Under the pieces are notes generated by a model. It saw nothing but the letters and a program-made list of their open reading frames with translations. It was not told where the DNA came from and did no database searches. Below, piece by piece: positions 27,260 to 36,000 of a stretch of 54,416 bases of DNA (position 1 is the first letter of the stretch; each line of letters starts with the position of its first letter). The stretch is from Prevotella sp. MGM1 (lineage in GTDB: Bacteria > Bacteroidota > Bacteroidia > Bacteroidales > Bacteroidaceae), in contig NZ_BEWV01000199.1 in NCBI RefSeq assembly GCF_002933775.1, positions 1 to 54,416 on the forward strand. Direction: 5' to 3'. A program made the translations under genes and the position numbers.

Positions 27260-27290
27260 TTGGCATTCTTTTTTCGTATTCATACTTTTG
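27260..27290 (+). promoter_or_regulatory. Promoter of the DUF3244 gene
   Basis: TTG (27260-27262), 20 bp, TACTTTTG (27283-27290), about 42 bp before the ATG at 27333. Confidence 0.8.
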
Positions 27291-27332
27291 CATCGAAATC
27301 AGAAATCAAACGAAATCGAAAAAAATAAAAGT

Positions 27333-27680
27333 ATGAAAAAGAAATTTATGATTTGTTGCATGGCAATCATCACAAGTATGGGCATGCACGCACAGGGAAA
27401 AACAGTTGAACTACATTGGGATATTCCAAAAACTGACCAACATCGCTTTGAAGTCCCCACGGTAAAGTACGACAAAGACGAAGTTACCATCAGCGCAGAC
27501 ACCATTATATATAATGCACATATTATAATAAAAGATGCCACCGGAAACACAATCTATGATAAAAAGAAAATGATAAACCCGGCAGAAACCACATTAAGCA
27601 TTCCCGAAGAATATCAAAACGACAAATTCACTATCGAGATTTACTATAAGGATAAATACGTTTACGGATATTTTGAATAA
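27333..27680 (+). CDS. Small secreted DUF3244-like protein
   Basis: 115 residues from ATG 27333 (MKKKFMICCMAIITSMGMHA); an upstream start at 27288 would lie in the promoter. The signal peptide ends near residue 20. The mature part is one beta-sandwich-like domain with the DUF3244 pattern: strands around VTISADTIIYNAHIIIKDATGNTIYDKK and a final FTIEIYYKDKYVYGYFE. DUF3244 proteins are Bacteroidetes-specific and often stand beside TPR regulators, as here. Function unknown. AT-rich compared with core genes nearby. Confidence 0.7.
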   Translation: MKKKFMICCMAIITSMGMHAQGKTVELHWDIPKTDQHRFEVPTVKYDKDEVTISADTIIYNAHIIIKDATGNTIYDKKKMINPAETTLSIPEEYQNDKFTIEIYYKDKYVYGYFE

Positions 27681-27711
27681 ACAAATTATAATCAATTTAA
27701 AAATCAACAAA

Positions 27712-28332
27712 ATGAAAAATATTTTAATGAGCACTATGCTCGCAGTAGTAATGCTTGCTTCTTGCAGCAATGAAGAATACGTAAATAATGATACCGAGCC
27801 ATCGGATGAAGTTGCAAGGACATTTAAATATATGTCATTAAATGATCAGTTGGCACTTAATAATTCCCAAACTCGCACTGATAAAGTAAACCCAGATTAT
27901 TCTGAAAAAAATAACGTTACGATAGTTATATGCAGATGGTCTGAATGGGGAAGAACAAGCAGAAACTGCCGAGGCTTCGGATTATGCAATTTTGAATGGT
28001 TCCCTAAAAACACCAAATTAACATACGATAAAAAATATGTTACAACCTATTTGCAACAAGACGAAAATGGGAAAAAATTTGTAGATTTATTCTTATCTGA
28101 ACCGCTAAAAGATATCAATCCCGAAGAGATACCAAATTTGCATATTGATTGTAATTTGACTGGCACATACGATAAAATTCATGCGGACAAAATCGAATTA
28201 GATAGTATAGGAAATCCTGTTTATGCAGGCCATATTGAAAAAATGCCAACCTCACTTACAATGAAAAAAGGTGATTACCAATATAACCCCAGTCTTGGTA
28301 CAAATGGCGGATATCGTATTTATTTTGAATAA
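27712..28332 (+). CDS. Lipoprotein with WGRxSxxCxGxGLC motif
   Basis: 206 residues from ATG 27712 (MKNILMSTMLAVVMLASCSNEE), lipobox LASC with Cys18. The mature protein has a striking RWSEWGRTSRNCRGFGLCNFEW segment (about 87-108) with two cysteines, then a region rich in charged residues and a C-terminus GGYRIYFE. The Cys segment recalls a group of uncharacterised Bacteroides lipoproteins; I cannot assign a function. It starts 31 bp after the DUF3244 gene and is probably cotranscribed with it. Codon use is strongly AT-rich (many TTA, AAT, AAA), unlike the core genome. Confidence 0.75.
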   Translation: MKNILMSTMLAVVMLASCSNEEYVNNDTEPSDEVARTFKYMSLNDQLALNNSQTRTDKVNPDYSEKNNVTIVICRWSEWGRTSRNCRGFGLCNFEWFPKNTKLTYDKKYVTTYLQQDENGKKFVDLFLSEPLKDINPEEIPNLHIDCNLTGTYDKIHADKIELDSIGNPVYAGHIEKMPTSLTMKKGDYQYNPSLGTNGGYRIYFE

Positions 28333-28352
28333 TAGCCATATACACTGATAAT

Positions 28353-28397
28353 GTTCATAACACTATATGATGATATTGTGTTATGAACACTATATGA
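28353..28397. repeat. Inverted and direct repeat before the barrel gene
   Basis: GTTCATAACAC (28353-28363) and GTGTTATGAAC (28378-28388) form an 11-bp perfect stem. AACACTATATGA is present twice (28359-28370 and 28386-28397). It can act as terminator of the preceding pair of genes or as a binding site for the barrel gene at 28419. Confidence 0.6.
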
Positions 28398-28418
28398 CTA
28401 CTGCATAAAAAAAATAAC

Positions 28419-28946
28419 ATGAAGCATTTTTTTATTTTATCAGTATTTCTTGCCATGCTGCCCATGAGCGGAAATGCACAGTGCAACCCCAACGCCACGA
28501 CGAAATACCTATGCCTCGGCATCGAGCCGAATATAGGAGCGTCGTTCGGCAACAAGGGGATGAGGATGAACAACTATGCCCTCGACCTTTACTTGGGCAT
28601 ACAAGGGCGGCTGAACATCGTGGGAAGCGTGGAGCAGACATACAACTACTACAAGATGGACGACGTGAAAACGTATTTCTCGAACACGGGACTCGCCGGC
28701 GGACTGGCATACCAATTCGTAAAAAACGCCAAAAGTCACTGGCAGATGAAAGCCAAAATGGGAAGCACGATAGGGCACGCCGACTGGAAAAATACGTTCT
28801 ATGACGTATCGGTGAGTTTCGTTCCGCAAATAGGCAAATCGTCGTCGAACGGCTCACTGAGCCTGGGCTACCGCTATGCCCACTCGAGGACAGAAGACAT
28901 CGGGCACCATAATTTCATCTATTTCGCACTTGGTTTCGGACTATGA
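28419..28946 (+). CDS. Small outer-membrane beta-barrel protein
   Basis: 175 residues. Signal peptide to about residue 21 (MKHFFILSVFLAMLPMSGNAQ), then alternating amphipathic strands (ALDLYLGIQGRLNIVGSV, LAGGLAYQFV, WQMKAKMGSTIG, SLSLGYRYAHSR) and a terminal aromatic-hydrophobic strand IYFALGFGL, as in eight-stranded outer-membrane barrels. No known subfamily recognised. A deleted paralogue lies at 30652-30896. GC is near that of the core genome, unlike the two genes before. Confidence 0.75.
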   Translation: MKHFFILSVFLAMLPMSGNAQCNPNATTKYLCLGIEPNIGASFGNKGMRMNNYALDLYLGIQGRLNIVGSVEQTYNYYKMDDVKTYFSNTGLAGGLAYQFVKNAKSHWQMKAKMGSTIGHADWKNTFYDVSVSFVPQIGKSSSNGSLSLGYRYAHSRTEDIGHHNFIYFALGFGL

Positions 28947-29010
28947 TTATTTAATATAATCATAAAAAGATATCAATACTAATAAATACAAAAACAAAAA
29001 GCATTCATCC

Positions 29011-29553
29011 ATGAACAAATTTATATTGACAGCCCTGCTGATAGCAGCTCCTTTTCTTATGCACGCAGAAGAAAAGGAAAGATGAAGTGGCCAGATTTGG
29101 CTTGTACACCGAATTGAAGTTAGACGCAAGTTTCAGGCAGCATGGCACCGAAGCCGGAGCACTTAACCTGACATTGGGTTTTGAGCCGATAAAAAAGTTG
29201 TCTGTGGCGTTCAACTGGAAACCGACACTGACATTGTATAACAACAATGACTTGAAAACCTCTTCTCGTCACCCGATGTCATCGGCGGAAGCATCGGATA
29301 CAGAATCTTCCGGTAGAAAAACGGCACGAGATACGTACCCGAAGGTCAGTCGCTCGACATCCGCACTTCCATCAACTCCACACTGGGAGGCAATGATTTG
29401 AAATTCACTTCATACGACGTAGGACTGTACTACTATCAGCGGAAATCCGTTTCCGCTCCTGTCACGGGCATCGGTTTCAGGCACACATCATACCACACAC
29501 CGGGCATTCAAGACACCTACTGCGTGTTTATAGAATGCGGTTTCAGGTTCTAA
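29011..29553 (+). pseudogene. Decayed outer-membrane protein gene
   Basis: Starts with a good signal peptide (MNKFILTALLIAAPFLMHAEE) but meets TGA at 29083. The coding sense continues in the next frame from 29087 (VARFGLYTELKLDASFRQHG, LNLTLGFEPIKKLSVAFNWKP) to about 29270, then returns to the first frame (DVIGGSIGYRIFR), meets TAG at 29314-29316 and runs on (SLDIRTSINSTLGG, VGLYYYQRKS) to FIECGFRF and TAA at 29551-29553. So two compensating frameshifts and one stop. The strands and final aromatic end indicate a former outer-membrane barrel. Sequencing error could explain one lesion, hardly all three. Confidence 0.75.
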
Positions 29554-29583
29554 CCTTATATAATACCGATACCATAAACACCA

Positions 29584-29660
29584 AGTGAGGCCCCGCAGCC
29601 TGCCGCCATAACCAATAAAGATGTTACACTATCTACATGCAGACATGCGGCGGCCTCACT
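29584..29660. other. Inverted repeat downstream of the pseudogene
   Basis: AGTGAGGCC (29584-29592) and GGCCTCACT (29652-29660) pair perfectly, and GCCGC/GCGGC extend the stem after a bulge, with a large loop. It probably ends the transcript of the broken gene or sits in the leader of the membrane-protein gene at 29703. Confidence 0.5.
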
Positions 29661-29702
29661 TTCGCCAATCAATCGTAAAACAAACAAATACCCTTAACCA
29701 CA

Positions 29703-30407
29703 ATGAGAATATCAAATCCCGGAATATTCATGCCGCTATTCTTCACGTTTTTCTTGATAATAATCACGTGGTTCTTCACGCCCGACACGCCGTTATGGCT
29801 CTTCACCCGGTTCACGCTGATAGCAAGCATGGCCATATACCTGTCTACCTGCTTCCTGAAATCGGACAACAAGAACCTCGCCCACCTCACGCTCACGGGC
29901 GATGCCTTCGTCGCCGGGGGCTTGTTCATGGTTGCGGCATTCGCCGACTCCGAGCATCTGCAATTGTGCATGATACTTATCTGCGTGCCCCTGGCAGACA
30001 TGATGCGGTATGTTTGCCGCGAAGACCCGCCAAAGAGGTACTACCCCATAGATCACCGGAACACGTGGATAGTGTACACCGAGATTGCGCTCACGGTGCT
30101 GACATACACCGTCATCGTGATATGTAATTTCAGATACCCGTCGCTTCTCGACGTAGTGTTTCTCTCGCTGGCGGCCGTGGCTTTCCTCATCGGTTTCTAC
30201 CTGATGACAAGCGAGGAAGCACTGATGCCCGAAGAGAGGGAAAAATATCTGCCCATGACATTCTTGGCCGTCCCGCTGGCTTTGTGCTCGCCATACATAT
30301 ACCGGAGCGTGGGCAAAGCCTCGTTTGTATATTGCATCGCCTTAGCGTTGGTGATTGTCGTCATTCTCACCCTCGACACGATGCGATTTGCTGCGCGCGA
30401 CAGATGA
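29703..30407 (+). CDS. Polytopic inner-membrane protein of unknown function
   Basis: 234 residues with about seven hydrophobic helices (near 8-26, 32-50, 66-82, 86-100, 122-142, 146-166, 185-225). No signal peptide, no charged catalytic motif in the helices that I recognise. The loop RYVCREDPPKRYYPIDHRN between helices is basic and probably cytoplasmic. No family assigned. Stands alone on the plus strand between two broken barrel genes. Confidence 0.75.
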   Translation: MRISNPGIFMPLFFTFFLIIITWFFTPDTPLWLFTRFTLIASMAIYLSTCFLKSDNKNLAHLTLTGDAFVAGGLFMVAAFADSEHLQLCMILICVPLADMMRYVCREDPPKRYYPIDHRNTWIVYTEIALTVLTYTVIVICNFRYPSLLDVVFLSLAAVAFLIGFYLMTSEEALMPEEREKYLPMTFLAVPLALCSPYIYRSVGKASFVYCIALALVIVVILTLDTMRFAARDR

Positions 30408-30467
30408 TTGCAACAGCAAGATACATACTCTCCGCTGCACGGCAGTGACATTTTATACTTTAGATTG

Positions 30468-30498
30468 TTGCGCTTTCCGCTGTTTATTCGTACTTTTG
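30468..30498 (+). promoter_or_regulatory. Promoter of the deleted barrel paralogue
   Basis: TTG (30468-30470), 20 bp, TACTTTTG (30491-30498): still a full consensus, about 150 bp before the gene remnant at 30652. Confidence 0.7.
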
Positions 30499-30651
30499 TA
30501 GACAATAAGCCACGACAACTATACAGTTTGACAAGAGATATGGAATACTCACTGTTATAATATCACACCGCATTAACATGGTGAAAACAGTGCCGAGGAA
30601 TATATAAATGATAACAACAATAAACATAATGGCATGAAGAGACAAGAAAAC

Positions 30652-30896
30652 ATGAAGAAAATGATCTTCATACTGCTGTTGGCGGCCATGCTGCCGACGA
30701 GCATTATGGCACAGTGCAACCCCAACGCCACGACGAAAAACCTGTGTCTCGGCATTGAGCCGAACATAGGAGCGTCGTTCTGCAAACAGGCAAGTCTTCA
30801 TCGCACGGGTTGCTGAGCGTGGGTTGCCGCTATGCTCACTCTCGGACAGAATACATCGGACACCATAGTTTCATATATCTCGGCCTCGGACTATGA
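30652..30896 (+). pseudogene. Deleted paralogue of the barrel gene at 28419
   Basis: The first 44 or so codons (MKKMIFILLLAAMLPTSIMA, then QCNPNATTKNLCLGIEPNIG) match the start of the intact gene, and 30787-30896 matches its end (GLLSVGCRYAHSRTE, YLGLGL). The middle is missing. The join corresponds to CGTTC at 28543-28547 and CGTTC at 28820-28824 of the intact gene, i.e. a 277-bp loss between 5-bp microhomologies. 277 is not a multiple of 3, so the frame shifts and ends at TGA 30814-30816. The promoter is still present. Confidence 0.88.
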
Positions 30897-31125
30897 GAAA
30901 ACCGGCACGGTGGCTTTTGATTATTCAACTGTTTCGTAATGAGTGATATGTAAAAATAAAATCACAATACAATAACTGTATTTTTATACGCCATGAGTAA
31001 ATATTTATGCAAATATATAAACGGCATACACTTGTTTTTCTTTGTTTTTTGATACTTTTTCAATTGTCTCAAAACAAAATATCCGTTGCTAATATACAAA
31101 ATTTTAAAGCGGAATGCAAGAGAAT

Positions 31126-31157
31126 TTTAACGGTAAAAATGCATTTTTACCGTTAAA
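31126..31157. terminator. 32-bp perfect palindrome at the end of the DUF4834 gene
   Basis: TTTAACGGTAAAAATG (31126-31141) is followed directly by its exact reverse complement (31142-31157). The stop codon of the minus-strand DUF4834 gene (31153-31155) lies inside. As RNA it makes a 14-bp or longer stem with U-rich ends, suitable as terminator of the psd-pssA operon on the minus strand; protein binding is an alternative. Confidence 0.7.
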
Positions 31158-31512
31158 CGCTTTCCTCGAAGTCCACATATTCACCATCGCCGTCGGCGAA
31201 TATCTTACGGTCGGCGGTCGCGGGGTCGCGGTTGTCGATAATGGTTGTACCCGAGGCGGTGGTGTGTGTCCGTGCGCCGGCTGTTCCGCCGTTCATGCCG
31301 TTCCATGCCGACGATGACGATCTGCCGCCGGCACGCTGTCGGTCGCCGTTGCGGTTTCCTGCACGGCTGCCTCCGGTGAAATCGCCCGTGGCAGCGCGTG
31401 CCGCGTCGCGAAACATGCCGAGACCTCTCGCCACAATGCGTACCACCACCATGGCCGCCACGGCAATGATGACGAACATCAACAATAATATGAACAACAG
31501 GCCTTGCAACAT
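31153..31512 (-). CDS. DUF4834 small membrane protein
   Basis: 119 residues. One N-terminal membrane helix (about 3-29, LLFILLLMFVIIAVAAMVVVRIV) and a disordered tail rich in Gly, Ser, Arg and Asp with a final acidic FADGDGEYVDFEESV. This matches DUF4834, a Bacteroidetes family found after pssA. Function unknown; its place suggests a link with phospholipid synthesis. 21 bp after pssA in the same operon. Confidence 0.8.
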   Translation of the reverse strand: MLQGLLFILLLMFVIIAVAAMVVVRIVARGLGMFRDAARAATGDFTGGSRAGNRNGDRQRAGGRSSSSAWNGMNGGTAGARTHTTASGTTIIDNRDPATADRKIFADGDGEYVDFEESV

Positions 31513-31533
31513 GGGCAGATAAAGACTTGGTGA

Positions 31534-32250
31534 CTATGCCTTGCGGCGCGATGTGAACACCGACAAAGCCACATACCACGCTATGACGGCGGCAAAACCG
31601 CTCATGCCGAGCAACAGAAGCATCGGCACGCAGGTGACGATGAAGATATACTTGACCTCGTTGCCGCTCCACCCCCACGTCTTGAATTTGAGGGCAAACA
31701 TGGGTATCTCGGCCACTAGAACCAAACTGCTGACGAACACCATCAGCACAACAGCGGCCACCGCCCATGGCGATGACGAAAGCACCGAGCCTCCTCCGAC
31801 GATCAGTGATGCCCAAAAGAGCGCATTGGCGGGAGTCGGCAGGCCGATGAAAGAAGTGGTCTGCCGCTCATCGAGATTGAACTTGGCAAGGCGGAGAGCC
31901 GAAAAAGCAGCCATGACAAACGCCACATAGGGAATGAAAGTACCGATAATGCCGACAGACGGCGGATATATGGCGGTATCGAGAAAGGTAAATATCATCG
32001 CAGATGGAGCCACACCGAAAGTGACGCAGTCGGCAAGGGAGTCAAGTTCCTTGCCTATTGGCGACGATACACCGAGCAAACGTGCGCTCATTCCATCAAA
32101 GAAATCAAACACCGCACCAATTATTATAAAAAGAAACGCCGTCTCGTAACATCCGAGAAAGGCGTTGTATACTGCCACACACCCCGACATGAGGTTGCAT
32201 GATGTTATCGAGTTGGGTATATGACGTTTGATACTGTTGGCCATTGTCAC
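31534..32250 (-). CDS. pssA: CDP-diacylglycerol-serine O-phosphatidyltransferase
   Basis: 238 residues, about six to eight membrane helices. The CDP-alcohol phosphatidyltransferase motif D-G-x2-A-R-x8-G-x3-D-x3-D is seen as [23 protein letters not shown] (about 51-73). It makes phosphatidylserine, which Psd then decarboxylates. Its start overlaps the psd stop by 4 bases, so the two enzymes of phosphatidylethanolamine synthesis are coupled. Confidence 0.95.
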   Translation of the reverse strand: MTMANSIKRHIPNSITSCNLMSGCVAVYNAFLGCYETAFLFIIIGAVFDFFDGMSARLLGVSSPIGKELDSLADCVTFGVAPSAMIFTFLDTAIYPPSVGIIGTFIPYVAFVMAAFSALRLAKFNLDERQTTSFIGLPTPANALFWASLIVGGGSVLSSSPWAVAAVVLMVFVSSLVLVAEIPMFALKFKTWGWSGNEVKYIFIVTCVPMLLLLGMSGFAAVIAWYVALSVFTSRRKA

Positions 32251-32936
32251 TTCATTTTTGCTATTACCGTGAGGTCACCTGTGGTCTTCTGACCCATCTT
32301 CACGCACACCTCGGTGCCTAACGGCAGGAACACATCCACCCGAGAGCCGAGCTTTATGAAACCGAGATGCTCGTCGATGAAGCACTCTTCGCCCGCCTTG
32401 GCGTATGTGACGATGCGGCGCGCCATGGCTCCCGCTATCTGGCGGCAGAGCACCTGCTCGCCCTCGGGGGTCTCGATCATCACGTCGGCGCGCTCGTTCT
32501 CCTCACTGGCCTTTGGCAGCCAGGCCTTGTGGAAATTACCGTTGCGATGCTTTACAAACTTCACCTTGCCGTCCACGGGGAACCAGTTGGCATGAACATT
32601 GAACAGACTCATGAAGATGGATATCATCAAACGGCGGTCATGGAAATACTCGTTCTCCTCAACTTCCTCTATTACCACTATCGTACCGTCTGCCGGTGCC
32701 ACAACAGTACGCTCGGTGCTGCCCTCGAAAAAACGTTTCGGGCAGCGATAGAAGTTGAGCACAATCATCCAAACAATACTGAAAACGCACACAAACGCAG
32801 CGAACGGCACCTTGCAATCGACATAACGCCACAGCAGAAAAGCCACGGCTATGAGCAAGATAAGACTTACAGTCAGAGTGTTTGTTCCTTCACGATGTAT
32901 TCTAATCTTTTTCAGTTTCCTAAGTCTTTTATCCAT
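32247..32936 (-). CDS. psd: Phosphatidylserine decarboxylase proenzyme
   Basis: 229 residues, short archaeal/Bacteroidetes-type Psd. One or two N-terminal membrane helices (about 17-60). Hallmarks are the [23 protein letters not shown] segment and the self-cleavage site Gly-Ser in [14 protein letters not shown] near the C-terminus, where Ser becomes the pyruvoyl group. First gene of the operon psd-pssA-DUF4834. Confidence 0.95.
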   Translation of the reverse strand: MDKRLRKLKKIRIHREGTNTLTVSLILLIAVAFLLWRYVDCKVPFAAFVCVFSIVWMIVLNFYRCPKRFFEGSTERTVVAPADGTIVVIEEVEENEYFHDRRLMISIFMSLFNVHANWFPVDGKVKFVKHRNGNFHKAWLPKASEENERADVMIETPEGEQVLCRQIAGAMARRIVTYAKAGEECFIDEHLGFIKLGSRVDVFLPLGTEVCVKMGQKTTGDLTVIAKMK

Positions 32937-32968
32937 CAGTAAGTTTCAGGTTATATGTATATGCCTTG

Positions 32969-33000
32969 CAAAGGTACTCTTTTTTTACTTACCCCGCAAA
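32969..33000 (-). promoter_or_regulatory. Promoter of the psd operon
   Basis: Minus strand TTTG (32997-33000), 20 bp, TACCTTTG (32969-32976), about 33 bp before the psd start. Confidence 0.8.
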
Positions 33001-33016
33001 CTTTTTACCTTTATTC

Positions 33017-33048
33017 TTTGGCTGTATCAGGTTTTAAGCGTAACTTTA
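33017..33048 (+). promoter_or_regulatory. Promoter of dnaE
   Basis: TTTG (33017-33020), 20 bp, TAACTTTA (33041-33048), one base off consensus, 35 bp before the ATG at 33083; divergent from psd. Confidence 0.65.
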
Positions 33049-33082
33049 CGCCTCAAAAATCAGGAACAGACAAAGATACCGC

Positions 33083-36000
33083 ATGCAAGATTTCGTACAC
33101 CTACACGTTCACACCTACTACTCTATCCTTGACGGCCAGGCGAGCATCCCCAAGCTCGTGGACAAGGCCGTGGGCAACGGTATGCGCGGAATGGCAATCA
33201 CCGACCACGGCAACATGATGGGCATAAAAGAGTTTTTCAACTACTGCAAAGGCATCAACGGCAAGCGCAAGGACAAGGGCGAGGAACCGTTCAAGCCTAT
33301 TTTCGGTTGTGAGATGTATGTGGTGCGCAACGGCCGACGGCTTACAGACAAGGACAAGTCTGCGGGAGACTCAGGCGGTAATCACCTTGTGGTGCTGGCG
33401 AAAAACGAACGCGGCTATCACAACCTTATTAAACTGGTGTCGAAAGCATGGGTAGAGGGCTTCTACGGACGACCGAGAACGGACCACGTGGAACTGGAAA
33501 AGCACAGCGAGGGACTCATCGTCTGCTCGGCGTGCATCGCCGGCGAGGTGCCCGCCAAGATTCTTAACAATGACATAAAGGGTGCCGAGGAAGCCATTTT
33601 ATGGTTCAAGCGGGTATTCGGCGACGACTATTACCTGGAATTGCAACGGCATGAGGTGAAGCGCCCCGATATTAAGGCCAATCGTGAGACGTTTCCTTTA
33701 CAGCAAAGAGCCAACAAGGTTATAATCGAACTGGCCCACAAGCACGGCGTGAAACTGGTATGCACGAACGACAGCCACTTCGTAGACGAGGAGAACGCCG
33801 AGGCACACGACCGTCTGCTTTGCCTGTCTACCGGTAAAGATCTCGATGACCCTACACGCATGCTGTATTCGAAACAGGAATGGTTCAAGACCAGGGAGGA
33901 AATGAACGAGGTGTTCTCCGACGTTCCCGAAGCGCTGGCCAACACCTGCGAAATACTCGACAAGGTGGAGACATACTCGATAGACCACGATCCAATCATG
34001 CCGTTCTTCCCAATCCCCGAGGAGTTCGGCACGGAAGAAGAATACCGTGCGAGACTCACGGAACAGCAACTGTATGACGAATTCACATCGGACGAGAACG
34101 GCCAAAATCCGCTTCCGCCCGAGGAAGGAGCGAAAAAAATAAAGAAACTGGGCGGATACGACCGTCTGTACCGTATCAAGTTCGAGGCCGACTATCTGAG
34201 CAAACTGGCCTACGACGGAGCGTACAAGCTCTACGGCACGCCACTGTCTGACGAAGTGAAGGAACGTGTGAACTTCGAACTGCACATAATGAAGACGATG
34301 GGATTTCCCGGCTACTTCCTCATCGTGCAGGACTTTATCAACTCCGCCCGCGAGGAGCTGGGGGTGATGGTCGGTCCGGGGCGCGGCTCGGCTGCCGGTT
34401 CGGTGGTGGCCTATTGCCTCGGCATCACCAAGATAGACCCCATCAAATATGACCTCCTGTTCGAGCGCTTCCTCAATCCCGACCGAATTTCGCTCCCCGA
34501 TATAGATACCGACTTCGACGACGACGGCCGCGGTCGTGTGCTCGAATGGGTGGAAGACAAGTACGGGCACGACAAGGTAGCGCACATCATTACCTATGGA
34601 ACCATGGCAACCAAGAATTCCATCAAGGATGTGGCGCGCGTGGAGAAACTGCCGCTCGAACGAAGCAAACAGCTATGTAACGCTATCCCCGACAAACTGC
34701 CCAATGGCCTGAAGATGAACCTGGCCAATGCCATAAGCGTAATCCCCGAACTGAGAGAGGCGGAAGCCAGCGCCAACAAACTCGAAAGCGAGACGATAAG
34801 ATACGCCAAGATGCTCGAAGGCACGGTGCGAAACACCGGCATACACGCCTGCGGAACGATTATATGCCGCGATGCCATCAGCGACTGGGTGCCGGTGTCT
34901 ACGGCCGAAGACAAAAGCAATCCCGGCCACAAGTTGCTCTGCACGCAATACGACGGCCACGTCATCGAGGAGACCGGCCTCATCAAGATGGACTTCCTCG
35001 GCCTCAAAACGTTGTCACAGCTCAAAGAGGCCGTGGAGAACGTCAGACTGAGGCACGGTGTGGAGATAGATCTCGACAACATACCGATAGACGACGAGCT
35101 GACATACCGGCTTTACTGCGAAGGCCGCACGATAGGCACGTTCCAGTTCGAGTCCGCCGGCATGCAAAAGTATCTCCGCGAGCTGCAGCCGTCGGTCTTC
35201 GAGGACCTGATTGCCATGAACGCGCTCTACCGTCCGGGGCCCATGGACTACATTCCGTCGTTCATCGCACGTAAAAACGGACGGGAAGAGATTAAATACG
35301 ATATCCCCTGCATGGAGAAGTACCTGAAAGACACATACGGGATTACGGTCTATCAGGAGCAGGTCATGCTTCTCTCCCGGCAACTCGCCAACTTCACCAG
35401 AGGCGAGAGCGACGCCCTCCGCAAGGCGATGGGAAAGAAGAAGAAGGCCATCGTAGACGCCATGAAGCCTAAATTCATAGAAGGCGGCAAGGCAAACGGC
35501 CACGATCCGAAAGTACTTGAAAAGATATGGTCCGACTGGGAGAAGTTCGCCTCATACGCATTCAACAAGAGTCACGCCACGTGCTACTCGTGGGTGGCTT
35601 ACCAGACAGCATATCTCAAAGCGCACTACCCGGCCGAATTCATGGCTGGCATCATGAGCCGAAGTCTCGACAACATAAACGATATCACCAAGTTCATGGA
35701 CGAATGCCGCGCGATGGGCATCCCGACGCTCGGCCCCGACGTGAACGAGAGCCGCCAGAAGTTCAGCGTAAACAAGAAAGGGGAAATCCGGTTCGGCATC
35801 AGCGCCATAAAGGGCGTGGGCGGAACGGCGGCCGACGCCATCATATCGGAACGCGAAACGAACGGCCCTTACAAGAGCATTTTCGACTTCATACAGCGTA
35901 TCAACCTCAACGCCGTAAACCGGAAATGCGTCGAATCGCTCGTGCTCAGCGGCGGTTTCGACAGCTTCGGCATCAGGCGCGAGGACTTCTTTGCCAAAAA

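Noticed and set aside
34594..35082. Minus-strand frames opposite dnaE
   Set aside because: Leu/Ser-rich antisense frames of a certain gene without independent signals.
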